NCBI RefSeq assembly: GCF_023370075.1
Contig: NZ_CP097149.1
Location: forward strand, 310,001 to 374,000
Direction of reading: 5' to 3'
DNA length: 64,000 nucleotides
Source of the DNA: Deinococcus sp. QL22
Lineage (GTDB): Bacteria > Deinococcota > Deinococci > Deinococcales > Deinococcaceae
The translations under genes were made by a program, and so were the position numbers. Numbering within the stretch: the stretch's first letter is position 1; every line of letters starts with the position of its first letter. Shown here in pieces: positions 56,858 to 64,000 of this stretch. The notes below the pieces were generated by a model. The model was given only the letters and a program-made list of their open reading frames with translations, ran no database searches and was not told the DNA's origin.

Positions 56858-58111
56858 TCACTTCCCGGCCAACACTACACCAGCCACCCGCGTGCCCATA
56901 TCCAGTCCCGCCGCGCCGTCTACGGCCCAGTGAATCCCGCCCACAACCCGGCTGTAGGCGGCGTCCTGTGCAGCCTGGGTCAATCTGACCGCTTCACTGG
57001 GAAAGAGGGCCGACAGCACCTGCGCCGCTGCCCCGCTGACAGAGGCGTGCCCGCTGGGATAGGAAGGAAACGGAGGCGTGACGATGACGGGTTTCCAGCC
57101 CGCCTGAACCCCATCTGGGCCTGACATCCAGTTTTGCGGGCGGGCCACGACATACTGAAATTTAGCCCTCCAGCACGCAATAAACGCATTGTGTGTGGCA
57201 ACAGCAGTGAGGGCCAACGCCTGAGCGGTATCAGGGCCGCCAAGGGCGTGTTGACGGCTCAGGGCGGCGGCCTGCTCCAGCCACATGCCCGCCGGGGTCA
57301 CGGTGCCTGCTCCGGCAGCCCAGTAGAGGGCCAGGGCGCGGTCTGCGTCGGTCAGGCGGGATTGCAGGACGGCAAAGTCGGCACGGTCTGCGGCAAAAGC
57401 GGGGGCATTCCAAGCGGGCGGCGGGGTCACCTGCGGCAACGTGGCCGCACTGGTGGCAATCGGGCTGACCCAACCCCAGTTCACTTCCATCGCGTTCTGT
57501 CCGGGCAGAGCCTTCCATTTGCCCTCTGCAGTTGCAGGTATGCGGATGGCCAACGGACGATCTGCATGATCGGCCCGCGCAAACAACAGCACGCAATTGG
57601 CGATCACGCCCGCCACCGCATGTTCATCGGCCCCATGCGGAAGGCCAGCCAACCGTTCTTGCAAGCCCCATTCCAGCGCCGCTGTATCTTGCGGGAACAG
57701 GTAGCTCTGAAGGCGCTCTGCAGCAATGGCGGCCACCGCATCGGTGTTCAGGGCGCGGCCAGAAGCACTCACAAGAGTTTGTGTGTCGCTGACCGTAGCC
57801 AGTGTGAGGGCCAACGCCCGCGCTGCCCGCACTGGATTCAGTTTTCGCGCCCGAATCAGGGCCAGCGTCTCGGTATTAATGCCGCGCACCAGGTCGGCGC
57901 TGAGGTTGGTAGGCGTTCCGGCAGACACGCGGCTGATGCGGCGCTGAATATTGGGATGAGCGGCGTAGGTCAAAAAAGTTCGGCTGGGCGGGGCCATAAA
58001 GGCAGGCAGACCAGCCACAGTTGATGTACTTACGGCAGCAGCCCAAACGCCTGCGGCAAGCGGACTTATCAACAGCAACACAGAGAGAAAGGAAAGGACG
58101 GGGCGCTTCAT
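56858..58111 (-). CDS. Vanadium-haloperoxidase-type PAP2 phosphatase
   Basis: 417 residues with a signal peptide (MKRPVLSFLSVLLLISPLAAGVWA). The three phosphate/vanadate motifs are KFQYVARP (K-x6-RP), YPSGHASVSG (PSGH) and YSRVVGGIHW (SR-x5-H), near residues 315-390, in the order of vanadium-dependent haloperoxidases and related bacterial acid phosphatases. The long N-terminal helical part also fits that group. Exported acid phosphatase is the simplest role; a halogenating activity cannot be judged. TAGTTT (58123-58118) lies six bases before ATG, so the mRNA is probably leaderless. Confidence 0.87.
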   Translation of the reverse strand: MKRPVLSFLSVLLLISPLAAGVWAAAVSTSTVAGLPAFMAPPSRTFLTYAAHPNIQRRISRVSAGTPTNLSADLVRGINTETLALIRARKLNPVRAARALALTLATVSDTQTLVSASGRALNTDAVAAIAAERLQSYLFPQDTAALEWGLQERLAGLPHGADEHAVAGVIANCVLLFARADHADRPLAIRIPATAEGKWKALPGQNAMEVNWGWVSPIATSAATLPQVTPPPAWNAPAFAADRADFAVLQSRLTDADRALALYWAAGAGTVTPAGMWLEQAAALSRQHALGGPDTAQALALTAVATHNAFIACWRAKFQYVVARPQNWMSGPDGVQAGWKPVIVTPPFPSYPSGHASVSGAAAQVLSALFPSEAVRLTQAAQDAAYSRVVGGIHWAVDGAAGLDMGTRVAGVVLAGK

Positions 58112-58228
58112 CCCTCCAAACTAGCATCTATGTGATATTTTTCTCATTTCGTCAGATTCCGGGCCTTTACGTAGCGGGTGGGAACCATGGCCCTATTCCG
58201 CCGCGCCAACCCTGCTAGCCTGCCCCGC

Positions 58229-58324
58229 GTGATGAAAAATGGCAATGAGCCTAGAGCAAATGCGAGCAGAGCGAGAAGCAAAAAGTACGGGAGGAATGGC
58301 TTGCTCATGCGAGTCCGTTCATGA
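58229..58324 (+). CDS. Candidate leaderless small basic protein
   Basis: A 31-codon ORF (GTG 58229 directly followed by ATG 58232) whose product is strongly basic (RANASRARSKKYGRN). The only support is TAGCCT (58216-58221), seven bases before the GTG, the spacing used by leaderless genes here. It ends 85 bases before mnmE and could act as a leader peptide for it. No homology is recognised. Confidence 0.25.
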   Translation: MMKNGNEPRANASRARSKKYGRNGLLMRVRS

Positions 58325-58409
58325 CGACGATCCGTTCACGACGAAGGATGGCGGCGATGGATGACTCTGCGGTGTTTTTTCGGAGAGTCGGGAATCAGAG
58401 CCAATCCAT

Positions 58410-59732
58410 ATGACTTCCCGAACCGGACTGACCGATACCATCGCCGCCATTGCCACTGCTCCTGGCAGCGCGGGCGTGGGCATCGTGCGCGTCAGTGGGC
58501 CAAAGGCTCTGTCGGTGGCCGACGGCGCTTTTGCGGGCAAGCGGCGGCCCTCACGCACGGCGGGCGGGCGCTTCCTGTTCGGGCAATTGGTGGGCGCAGA
58601 CGGCGAGATGCTGGATGAAGGCCTGTGCCTGATTTTCCGGGGCGGGCGCAGCTATACCGGCGAGGACGTGGCCGAATTTCAGACGCACGGCAGCCCGGCG
58701 GTACTGGCGCGGGTGCTGGCGCGGGCGCTGGAACTGGGCGCTCGGCCCGCCCGTCCCGGCGAATTTACCCTGCGGGCCTACCTGGCCGGACGGCTTGATC
58801 TGGCACAGGCCGAAGCGGTGCTGGGGCTGGTGGAAGCCCAGACCGACGCCGCCCGCAGGCAGGCCAGCCTGGGGCTGTCGGGGGCGTTGGGGGCGCGGGT
58901 CACGCGGATTGCCGCCAACATCACGCGCACGCTGGCAGCCATTCAGGCCATGCTGGATTACCCCGAAGAAGGCGTGCCCGACGAAGACCGCACCGCACCG
59001 CTGGCCGCCGCCGAAGCCGATCTGACGGCGCTGGTGCAGAGTGCAAGGGCGGGCCAAATATCGGCACGCGGCGCACGCCTGGCCCTGATCGGACGGCCCA
59101 ATGCGGGCAAAAGCAGCCTGCTGAACGCCCTGTTGGGCTACGAACGCTCGATTGTGACGCCGATTGCCGGAACCACCCGCGACTACCTGGAAGCTGGGCT
59201 GGAACTGGCAGGCGTGCCCGTGACCCTGATCGACACAGCGGGCCTGCGCGACACCGCCGACGAAATAGAGGCAGCGGGCGTGCGGCAGGCGCATGCGTTG
59301 GCCGAACGCGCCGATCTGGTACTGGCGCTGGAAGACGGCAGCGAACCCCGCGAGGCCTTGCCCGCCGACCTGCCCGATGGAGCGCGGGTGCTGCGGGTGC
59401 AGACCAAAGCCGACCTGCCCGCCGGGTGGACTGACCCGGCTGTGTTGCGCGTGAGTGCCGTGACGGGCGCAGGATTACCGGAACTGCGCGGGGCCGTACA
59501 TACCGCCCTGATCGGAGACGCTGCACGCGGGGAAGCGTGGCTGACCACCGAACGCCAAGCCGACGCCGCCCGCCGCGCTCTGGAACACGTGCAGGCCGCC
59601 GTGAATCTGCCCGACGACCTGGCCGGGTATGAGTTGGAGGAAGCCTTGCGTGCCCTCTCCGACCTGACGGGGCGGGATGTGCAGGAAGACGTGGTGGACG
59701 CGGTGTTTCGGAATTTTTGCGTGGGAAAGTGA
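58410..59732 (+). CDS. mnmE: tRNA modification GTPase MnmE (TrmE)
   Basis: 440 residues. The N-terminal folate-binding domain ([65 protein letters not shown]) is followed by a helical domain into which the G domain is inserted: GRPNAGKS (228-235), [16 protein letters not shown]. The C-terminus is FCVGK, with the invariant MnmE cysteine. With MnmG it places carboxymethylaminomethyl on U34 of several tRNAs. The G4 motif reads QTKADL in place of NKxD, a mild departure. No leaderless box is seen for ATG 58410, and the ribosome site is weak. Confidence 0.96.
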   Translation: MTSRTGLTDTIAAIATAPGSAGVGIVRVSGPKALSVADGAFAGKRRPSRTAGGRFLFGQLVGADGEMLDEGLCLIFRGGRSYTGEDVAEFQTHGSPAVLARVLARALELGARPARPGEFTLRAYLAGRLDLAQAEAVLGLVEAQTDAARRQASLGLSGALGARVTRIAANITRTLAAIQAMLDYPEEGVPDEDRTAPLAAAEADLTALVQSARAGQISARGARLALIGRPNAGKSSLLNALLGYERSIVTPIAGTTRDYLEAGLELAGVPVTLIDTAGLRDTADEIEAAGVRQAHALAERADLVLALEDGSEPREALPADLPDGARVLRVQTKADLPAGWTDPAVLRVSAVTGAGLPELRGAVHTALIGDAARGEAWLTTERQADAARRALEHVQAAVNLPDDLAGYELEEALRALSDLTGRDVQEDVVDAVFRNFCVGK

Positions 59733-59870
59733 GTCGCTTTACGCCGGGGACGTGGTCACTGAAATGTGGGAAAAATGCAGGTGGGCAGGAAAATCACGGT
59801 TTGCTGCTTTGAAGTTTGGCAACAACTCTATAGATTCATCTCAGATCGCCACCATTCACAATCCAGCCCC

Positions 59871-60488
59871 TCAGCGCCCCACTAGCCCCGGCCTCGGCCA
59901 CAGCCTGAAATTGGCTGGCCCCGCCACATCTTTCAGGTCTACCAAGCCGTAAGCACGGGAATCTAGGCTGGCCCCAATCCGGCGGTTGTCTCCCATGACC
60001 CACAGCTTGCCGGGCGGCAGGATCTGGGCGTTCTGGTCGCCAATAAAGCCCTCGCTGGCATAACTCTCGGCCAACGCTCGGCCATTGACCACCAATATCC
60101 CGTCCCGAATGGCCACGCTGTCGCCGGGTAAGGCCACCACCCGCTTGACGTTGTAAGGTCGGTGCTGAATGCCCCAGACCCTCTCGAAGGCGTATGGGCT
60201 GTCGGCGGGGGCTTTGAAAATGAGCAGGTCGCCCCGGCGCGGGTAGGGCGTGGGGAGGCCCCAAGCATGCAGCCAGCGAGGGTATTTCAGCAGCAGGAGC
60301 AGATCGCCGCTGGTCAGCGTGGGATCCATGCTGTCGCCGTCTACGCGGGCAAACGTACCCACAAAAGTGGTCAGCAGGTACACGGGCAGCAGCGCTCCCA
60401 GCAGCCATGTCCGGGCAAAAGCACGCAGCCCGGCAGCAGGCATCTCGGCAGCAGGGCGGGCAGGAGAAGCAGGCGTCACGCGGGGCAT
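59871..60488 (-). CDS. lepB: Signal peptidase I
   Basis: 205 residues from ATG 60488. A helix (about 22-46) anchors the protein. The catalytic Ser53 lies in VDGDSMDPTLTSGD and the general base Lys115 in NVKRVVALPGDSVAIRDG. Box E (GKLWVMGDNRRIGASLDSRAYG) follows. It removes signal peptides at the outer face of the membrane. The start is uncertain: the frame opens at TTG 60524, but ATG 60488 gives a normal N-terminus. It converges on mnmE. Confidence 0.93.
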   Translation of the reverse strand: MPRVTPASPARPAAEMPAAGLRAFARTWLLGALLPVYLLTTFVGTFARVDGDSMDPTLTSGDLLLLLKYPRWLHAWGLPTPYPRRGDLLIFKAPADSPYAFERVWGIQHRPYNVKRVVALPGDSVAIRDGILVVNGRALAESYASEGFIGDQNAQILPPGKLWVMGDNRRIGASLDSRAYGLVDLKDVAGPANFRLWPRPGLVGR

Positions 60489-60632
60489 GCTAGCAGCGGC
60501 GCAGATGAACCGGGCGGTGAACAAGGCTGGATGAGAGCGGCTAGACCAATCGTTTAATTGAACAGTTGGTTTTTCTTTATGCCCGCTTCAGATTTGGGGG
60601 GCATAGATTCTGGGGGCAGTACGCTAGCTGCC

Positions 60633-60965
60633 ATGACGGCTCAGGAACTTATTGTGGACAAGTACGAAGAGGGCGCAGGCACGCCCGCCCAGCCCGGCAA
60701 AATGGTACGCGTGCACTATACGGGCACGCTGGAAAACGGCCAGAAATTCGATTCTTCCCGTGACCGGGGCGAGCCGATAGAGTTCCCGCTGGGCGTGGGC
60801 TACGTCATTGCTGGATGGGATCAGGGCATTGCCCAATTGCGCGTGGGCGACAAGGCCCGCCTGACCATTCCCGCCCATCTCGGTTACGGCGATGCGGGCG
60901 TTCCCGGTGTGATTCCTGGCGGCGCGACCTTGGTGTTTGACGTGGAACTCGTAGACGTGCGCTGA
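60633..60965 (+). CDS. FKBP-type peptidyl-prolyl isomerase
   Basis: 110 residues, a single FKBP domain. GKMVRVHYTGTLENGQKFDSSRDRGEPIEFPLGVGYVIAGWDQGI contains the FKBP binding-pocket residues (Y, F, D, V-I, W), and AHLGYGDAGVPGVIPGGATLVFDVELVDV closes the domain. No signal peptide is present, so it is cytoplasmic. TACGCT (60620-60625) lies seven bases before ATG 60633, indicating a leaderless mRNA; the frame open from 60558 is upstream of that box. Confidence 0.94.
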   Translation: MTAQELIVDKYEEGAGTPAQPGKMVRVHYTGTLENGQKFDSSRDRGEPIEFPLGVGYVIAGWDQGIAQLRVGDKARLTIPAHLGYGDAGVPGVIPGGATLVFDVELVDVR

Positions 60966-60984
60966 AAGATTGATGCAAAACAAT

Positions 60985-61019
60985 ACGGCGCTAGGGCCAA
61001 AAGCTCCAGCGCCGTTTCT
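60985..61019. terminator. Terminator between FKBP gene and the 61273 gene
   Basis: ACGGCGCT (60985-60992) pairs with AGCGCCGT (61008-61015), followed by TTCTTTC on the plus strand. It separates convergent genes. Confidence 0.7.
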
Positions 61020-61024
61020 TTCGG

Positions 61025-61273
61025 CTACTTATCAGCGGGCTTATCCTCGACCACCGAACTCTCGGAGCGGTAGTTGCCCTGTTCATCCAAGTTGCCGCCC
61101 AACTTCACGTGGGTATCGGTGACGCCGGGGCCGTCCTGCACCACGCCTGCGCGTTCGGCAGGATCATTGGGAATGGGCGGGCGCGTGGCACTCTCCGAGT
61201 CGGTGCTGCGCTCCTGGGGCGCGTCTCCCTCGATGGTCAGGCCCATTTGCTCGTTGCTGGTATGTCCGGTCAT
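61025..61273 (-). CDS. Small acidic hydrophilic hypothetical protein
   Basis: 82 residues with no hydrophobic segment, rich in Asp, Glu, Ser, Gly and Pro (GDAPQERSTDSESATRPP ... DKPADK), so probably disordered. Composition resembles stress- or desiccation-linked hydrophilic proteins, but no motif proves this. TAGCCT (61285-61280) lies six bases before ATG, supporting a real leaderless gene. Confidence 0.65.
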   Translation of the reverse strand: MTGHTSNEQMGLTIEGDAPQERSTDSESATRPPIPNDPAERAGVVQDGPGVTDTHVKLGGNLDEQGNYRSESSVVEDKPADK

Positions 61274-61414
61274 GCGGCAAGGCTAAAACTGTGGTAGGGC
61301 GGGCGCGTGTGCAGCACGTAAAGCCGGGTTGGGAGTGGGCCGAATAAAGGCCAGCTTAAGCCCTTGACCTGTCTGGCTCTGTCTCCATTGGAACCGCTAC
61401 AATTCTGGGCACAC

Positions 61415-64000
61415 ATGAAACGATTGGCGACGCTGATGACGCTCGCGCTGGCTGCTTCGGCTGCGGCGCAAACCCCTTTACCCAGTGGGACAGCTCTGGC
61501 TGTGGCGCAAACGGTGGCCCAGGCTGCCCCCGCCCCAACCCCTGCCGGAACTACTGCCCAACCCATTCCCGACAACGTGCTGCGCGTGCGCTACGTGCGC
61601 CCCGACGGCAACTACGAGGGCTGGGGCCTGCATATCTGGGAAGACACCAGCGCCCCCACCGAATGGGCCAAACCGCTGGCGCAAACGGGCAAAGATGCAG
61701 GCGGCGCGTATTGGGACGTGCCGTTGAAAGCTGGGGCGGCCAAGGTGAATTTTATTGTGCATAAGGGCGATGAAAAAGACCCCGGCCCCGACATGTCGGT
61801 AGACCTGACCAAAGGCCGCGAAGTGACCGTGACCAGCGGCAAGGAAGCCTTCGCTTACGGCGCACCCGCCGCCCTGAGCGACCCAGCTGTGCCTGCCAAC
61901 ACCGCCCGCATTAATTACTACCGCCCGGACGGCAAATATGAGAGCTGGGGTCTGCATATCTGGGAAGACACCACCAAACCCACCGAGTGGACTGCGCCAT
62001 TGGCCCAGACGGGCAAAAACAGCTTTGGCGTGTACTGGGACGTGCCTATGAAAGAGGGCTGGAACAAGCTGAATTTTATCGTGCATCAGGGCGACAACAA
62101 GGACCCCGGCCCCGACCAGACGCTGAACAGCAGCGTGGGCAATCAAGCATGGATCGTCAGCGGCAACGCGGCAGTCAACACGACCCGCCCCGATACCAGC
62201 GTGCGCGTGGTGGGCGACCTGACCAGGCAGCAGGCGATCATGCTGGGACGCGACCTGGTGGCCGTGAAGCCCGAATTCGTGCAGCCCGGAGCCTTCCTGA
62301 CGCTGCACACTGCCCCCGACGCCAGCCTGAAACTGACCCCGGCAGGCGTGGACGGCGGCACTCCCCTGACCCTGAACGTGGTAGAGGGCGGCCTGAGCGC
62401 GGCGCTGAAGGCCAAAGCGCCGTATCTGGCCGGATACGCCCTGCTGCAAGTGCGCGAGGAAGACCGGGCCAAAGTCGGCGCGGCCCTGCGCGGACAGGTG
62501 GCAATAAGTAGCGCCCTGCCCGACGGCACACTGATAGACGCCACGGGCGTGCAAACTGCGTGGGCGCTGGACGACCTGTACGCCTACGACGGCCCGCTGG
62601 GGGCCACGTGGCAGGGGGCCAAACCCACGCTCAGGCTGTGGGCACCCACCGCACAGGCCGTAAACTTGCGCCTGAGTGCGGCCAACGGCACGGGCGAGCG
62701 CACCGTGCCCATGACCCGCGACGCCAAGGGCGTCTGGACGGCGGCGGGCGAGGCCAACTGGAAGGGCCTCGGCTACCGCTATGAGGTGAAGGTCTACGCG
62801 CCCAGCACGGGCAAGGTGGAAACCAATCTGGTCACCGATCCCTATTCAGTGGCGCTGAGCCTGAACAGTACACGCAGCATTCTGACCGACCTGAACGACC
62901 CCAGCCAAAAACCTGCGGGCTGGGAAGGCCTGAAAAAACCCGCCCTGCGCTCCGCCAGCGACCTGAGCTTTTACGAACTGCATCTGCGGGATTTCAGCGC
63001 CGCCGATGCCAGCGTGCCTGCCGCCCAGCGCGGCACTTACCTCGCCTTTACACAGGCGAGCAGCAACGGCATGAAACACCTGAAAGCTTTGGCCGACGCG
63101 GGCCTGAAAGCGGTTCACTTGCTGCCTACCTTCGACATTGCCACCATCGAGGAAGACAAAACCAAGTGGAAGGCCACGCCCGACCTGAGCAAACTGCCGC
63201 CCAACAGCGACCAGCAGCAGGCCGCCGTGACCACTGTGAAGGACGCCGATCCCTACAACTGGGGTTACGATCCCTATCACTACATGGCCCCAGAAGGCAG
63301 CTACGCCGTCAATCCGGCAGACCGGACCCGCGAATACCGCGCCATGGTGATGGCGCTGAACGCGGCAGGCCTGCGCGTGGTGCAGGACGTGGTGTTCAAC
63401 CATACGGCGGCCAGCGGACAGGCCGAACGCAGTGTCCTTGACCGCATCGTGCCGGGGTACTACCACCGCCTGAACGTGAACGGGGGCGTGGAAAACTCGA
63501 CCTGCTGCTCCAATACCGCCACCGAGCACGCCATGATGCGCCGCCTGATGGTGGATTCGCTGGTGCTGATGGCGAAGGCCTACAAGGTGGACGGCTTCCG
63601 CTTCGACCTGATGGGACATCATCTGGTGGCTGATATGAAGGCCGCCCGCACCGCGCTGGACGCCCTAACTGTGCCCAAAGACGGCGTGGACGGCAAGAGC
63701 ATCTATATTTACGGCGAGGGCTGGGACTTTGGCGAGGTGCAGGGCAACAAACGCGGCGTGAATGCCACCCAGATCAACATGTACGGGCAGGGCATCGGCA
63801 CTTTCAATGACCGGATCCGGGACGCGGTGCGCGGCGGCAATCCTTTTGGCGGGCTGCAAGAGCAGGGCTTTGCGACTGGCCTGGCGACCCTGCCCAACGG
63901 CCAGCCCCAGAACACCGACCGCAACAAGGCGCTGCAACTGGCCGACCTCGTGCGGGTGGGCCTCAGCGGAAACCTGCGCGACTTTAAGTTCACCAACGGT
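61415..64000 (+). CDS. pulA: Secreted type I pullulanase, 3' end outside window
   Basis: 862 residues are visible and the frame is open to the right edge. A signal peptide (MKRLATLMTLALAASAAAQ) is followed by two CBM41-like starch-binding domains (about 55-150 and 162-255, both with GWGLHIWED/SWGLHIWED). An N2/CBM48 segment and the GH13 catalytic barrel follow. YNWGYDP (614-620) is the type I pullulanase signature. The nucleophile Asp731 lies in DGFRFDLMG and the acid/base Glu768 in IYGEGWDF. The enzyme cuts alpha-1,6 bonds in pullulan and limit dextrins outside the cell. A TACAAT -10 lies 11 bases before ATG. Confidence 0.95.
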   Translation, partial: MKRLATLMTLALAASAAAQTPLPSGTALAVAQTVAQAAPAPTPAGTTAQPIPDNVLRVRYVRPDGNYEGWGLHIWEDTSAPTEWAKPLAQTGKDAGGAYWDVPLKAGAAKVNFIVHKGDEKDPGPDMSVDLTKGREVTVTSGKEAFAYGAPAALSDPAVPANTARINYYRPDGKYESWGLHIWEDTTKPTEWTAPLAQTGKNSFGVYWDVPMKEGWNKLNFIVHQGDNKDPGPDQTLNSSVGNQAWIVSGNAAVNTTRPDTSVRVVGDLTRQQAIMLGRDLVAVKPEFVQPGAFLTLHTAPDASLKLTPAGVDGGTPLTLNVVEGGLSAALKAKAPYLAGYALLQVREEDRAKVGAALRGQVAISSALPDGTLIDATGVQTAWALDDLYAYDGPLGATWQGAKPTLRLWAPTAQAVNLRLSAANGTGERTVPMTRDAKGVWTAAGEANWKGLGYRYEVKVYAPSTGKVETNLVTDPYSVALSLNSTRSILTDLNDPSQKPAGWEGLKKPALRSASDLSFYELHLRDFSAADASVPAAQRGTYLAFTQASSNGMKHLKALADAGLKAVHLLPTFDIATIEEDKTKWKATPDLSKLPPNSDQQQAAVTTVKDADPYNWGYDPYHYMAPEGSYAVNPADRTREYRAMVMALNAAGLRVVQDVVFNHTAASGQAERSVLDRIVPGYYHRLNVNGGVENSTCCSNTATEHAMMRRLMVDSLVLMAKAYKVDGFRFDLMGHHLVADMKAARTALDALTVPKDGVDGKSIYIYGEGWDFGEVQGNKRGVNATQINMYGQGIGTFNDRIRDAVRGGNPFGGLQEQGFATGLATLPNGQPQNTDRNKALQLADLVRVGLSGNLRDFKFTNG

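Overview
The window is a GC-rich bacterial chromosome segment that reads as Deinococcus. Three things point there. The gene set and gene order fit (rpsB-tsf-pyrH-frr-cdsA-dxr-rseP, RadA, trmFO, YczE-type and DUF305 proteins). A HAIR-type HspR operator overlaps the clpB promoter. Many genes have a TANNNT -10 hexamer only 6-9 bases before the start codon, the arrangement of leaderless mRNAs that is common in this genus. No tRNA, rRNA or CRISPR array was found.

Layout. 1-5311 (minus): a fatty-acid beta-oxidation cluster, with fadN-like and fadA genes separated by a DHFR-fold protein, an alpha/beta hydrolase and a frameshifted hypothetical gene. 5817-14098: mixed single genes, including a TSUP exporter with a small membrane partner, a SetA-like MFS pump, two unrelated ferredoxin-NADP reductases, an AAC(3)-like acetyltransferase and ychF. 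14352-21203 (plus): the translation, lipid and isoprenoid block rpsB, tsf, pyrH, frr, cdsA, dxr, rseP. 21313-30522: a glycosyltransferase, small proteins, a ClpC without its middle domain, radA, and clpB under a predicted HspR operator.

31736-39679 (minus): a branched-chain amino-acid ABC transporter (livHMGF with overlapping genes), preceded by two paralogous binding-protein genes that each keep their own promoter and terminator. 39972-44047: divergent glutamine synthetases of type I and type III. Together these make 31-44 kb a nitrogen and amino-acid region. 44072-45336 is a decayed IS4-type insertion sequence with 25-bp ends and a 10-bp target duplication. It separates glnN from its likely terminator.

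45834-56522: ftsW-murD (cell wall), a MerR/GyrI regulator gene broken by two in-frame TAA codons, trmFO, a DUF218/DUF305 divergent pair, a GNAT enzyme and a DUF4258 gene. In front of the DUF4258 gene is a short promoter, mini-ORF and terminator module that could be an attenuator or small RNA. 56858-64000: a vanadium-haloperoxidase-type phosphatase, mnmE, lepB, an FKBP isomerase and a secreted type I pullulanase running off the right edge. Dispersed small repeats with common cores fill many of the longer intergenic gaps.
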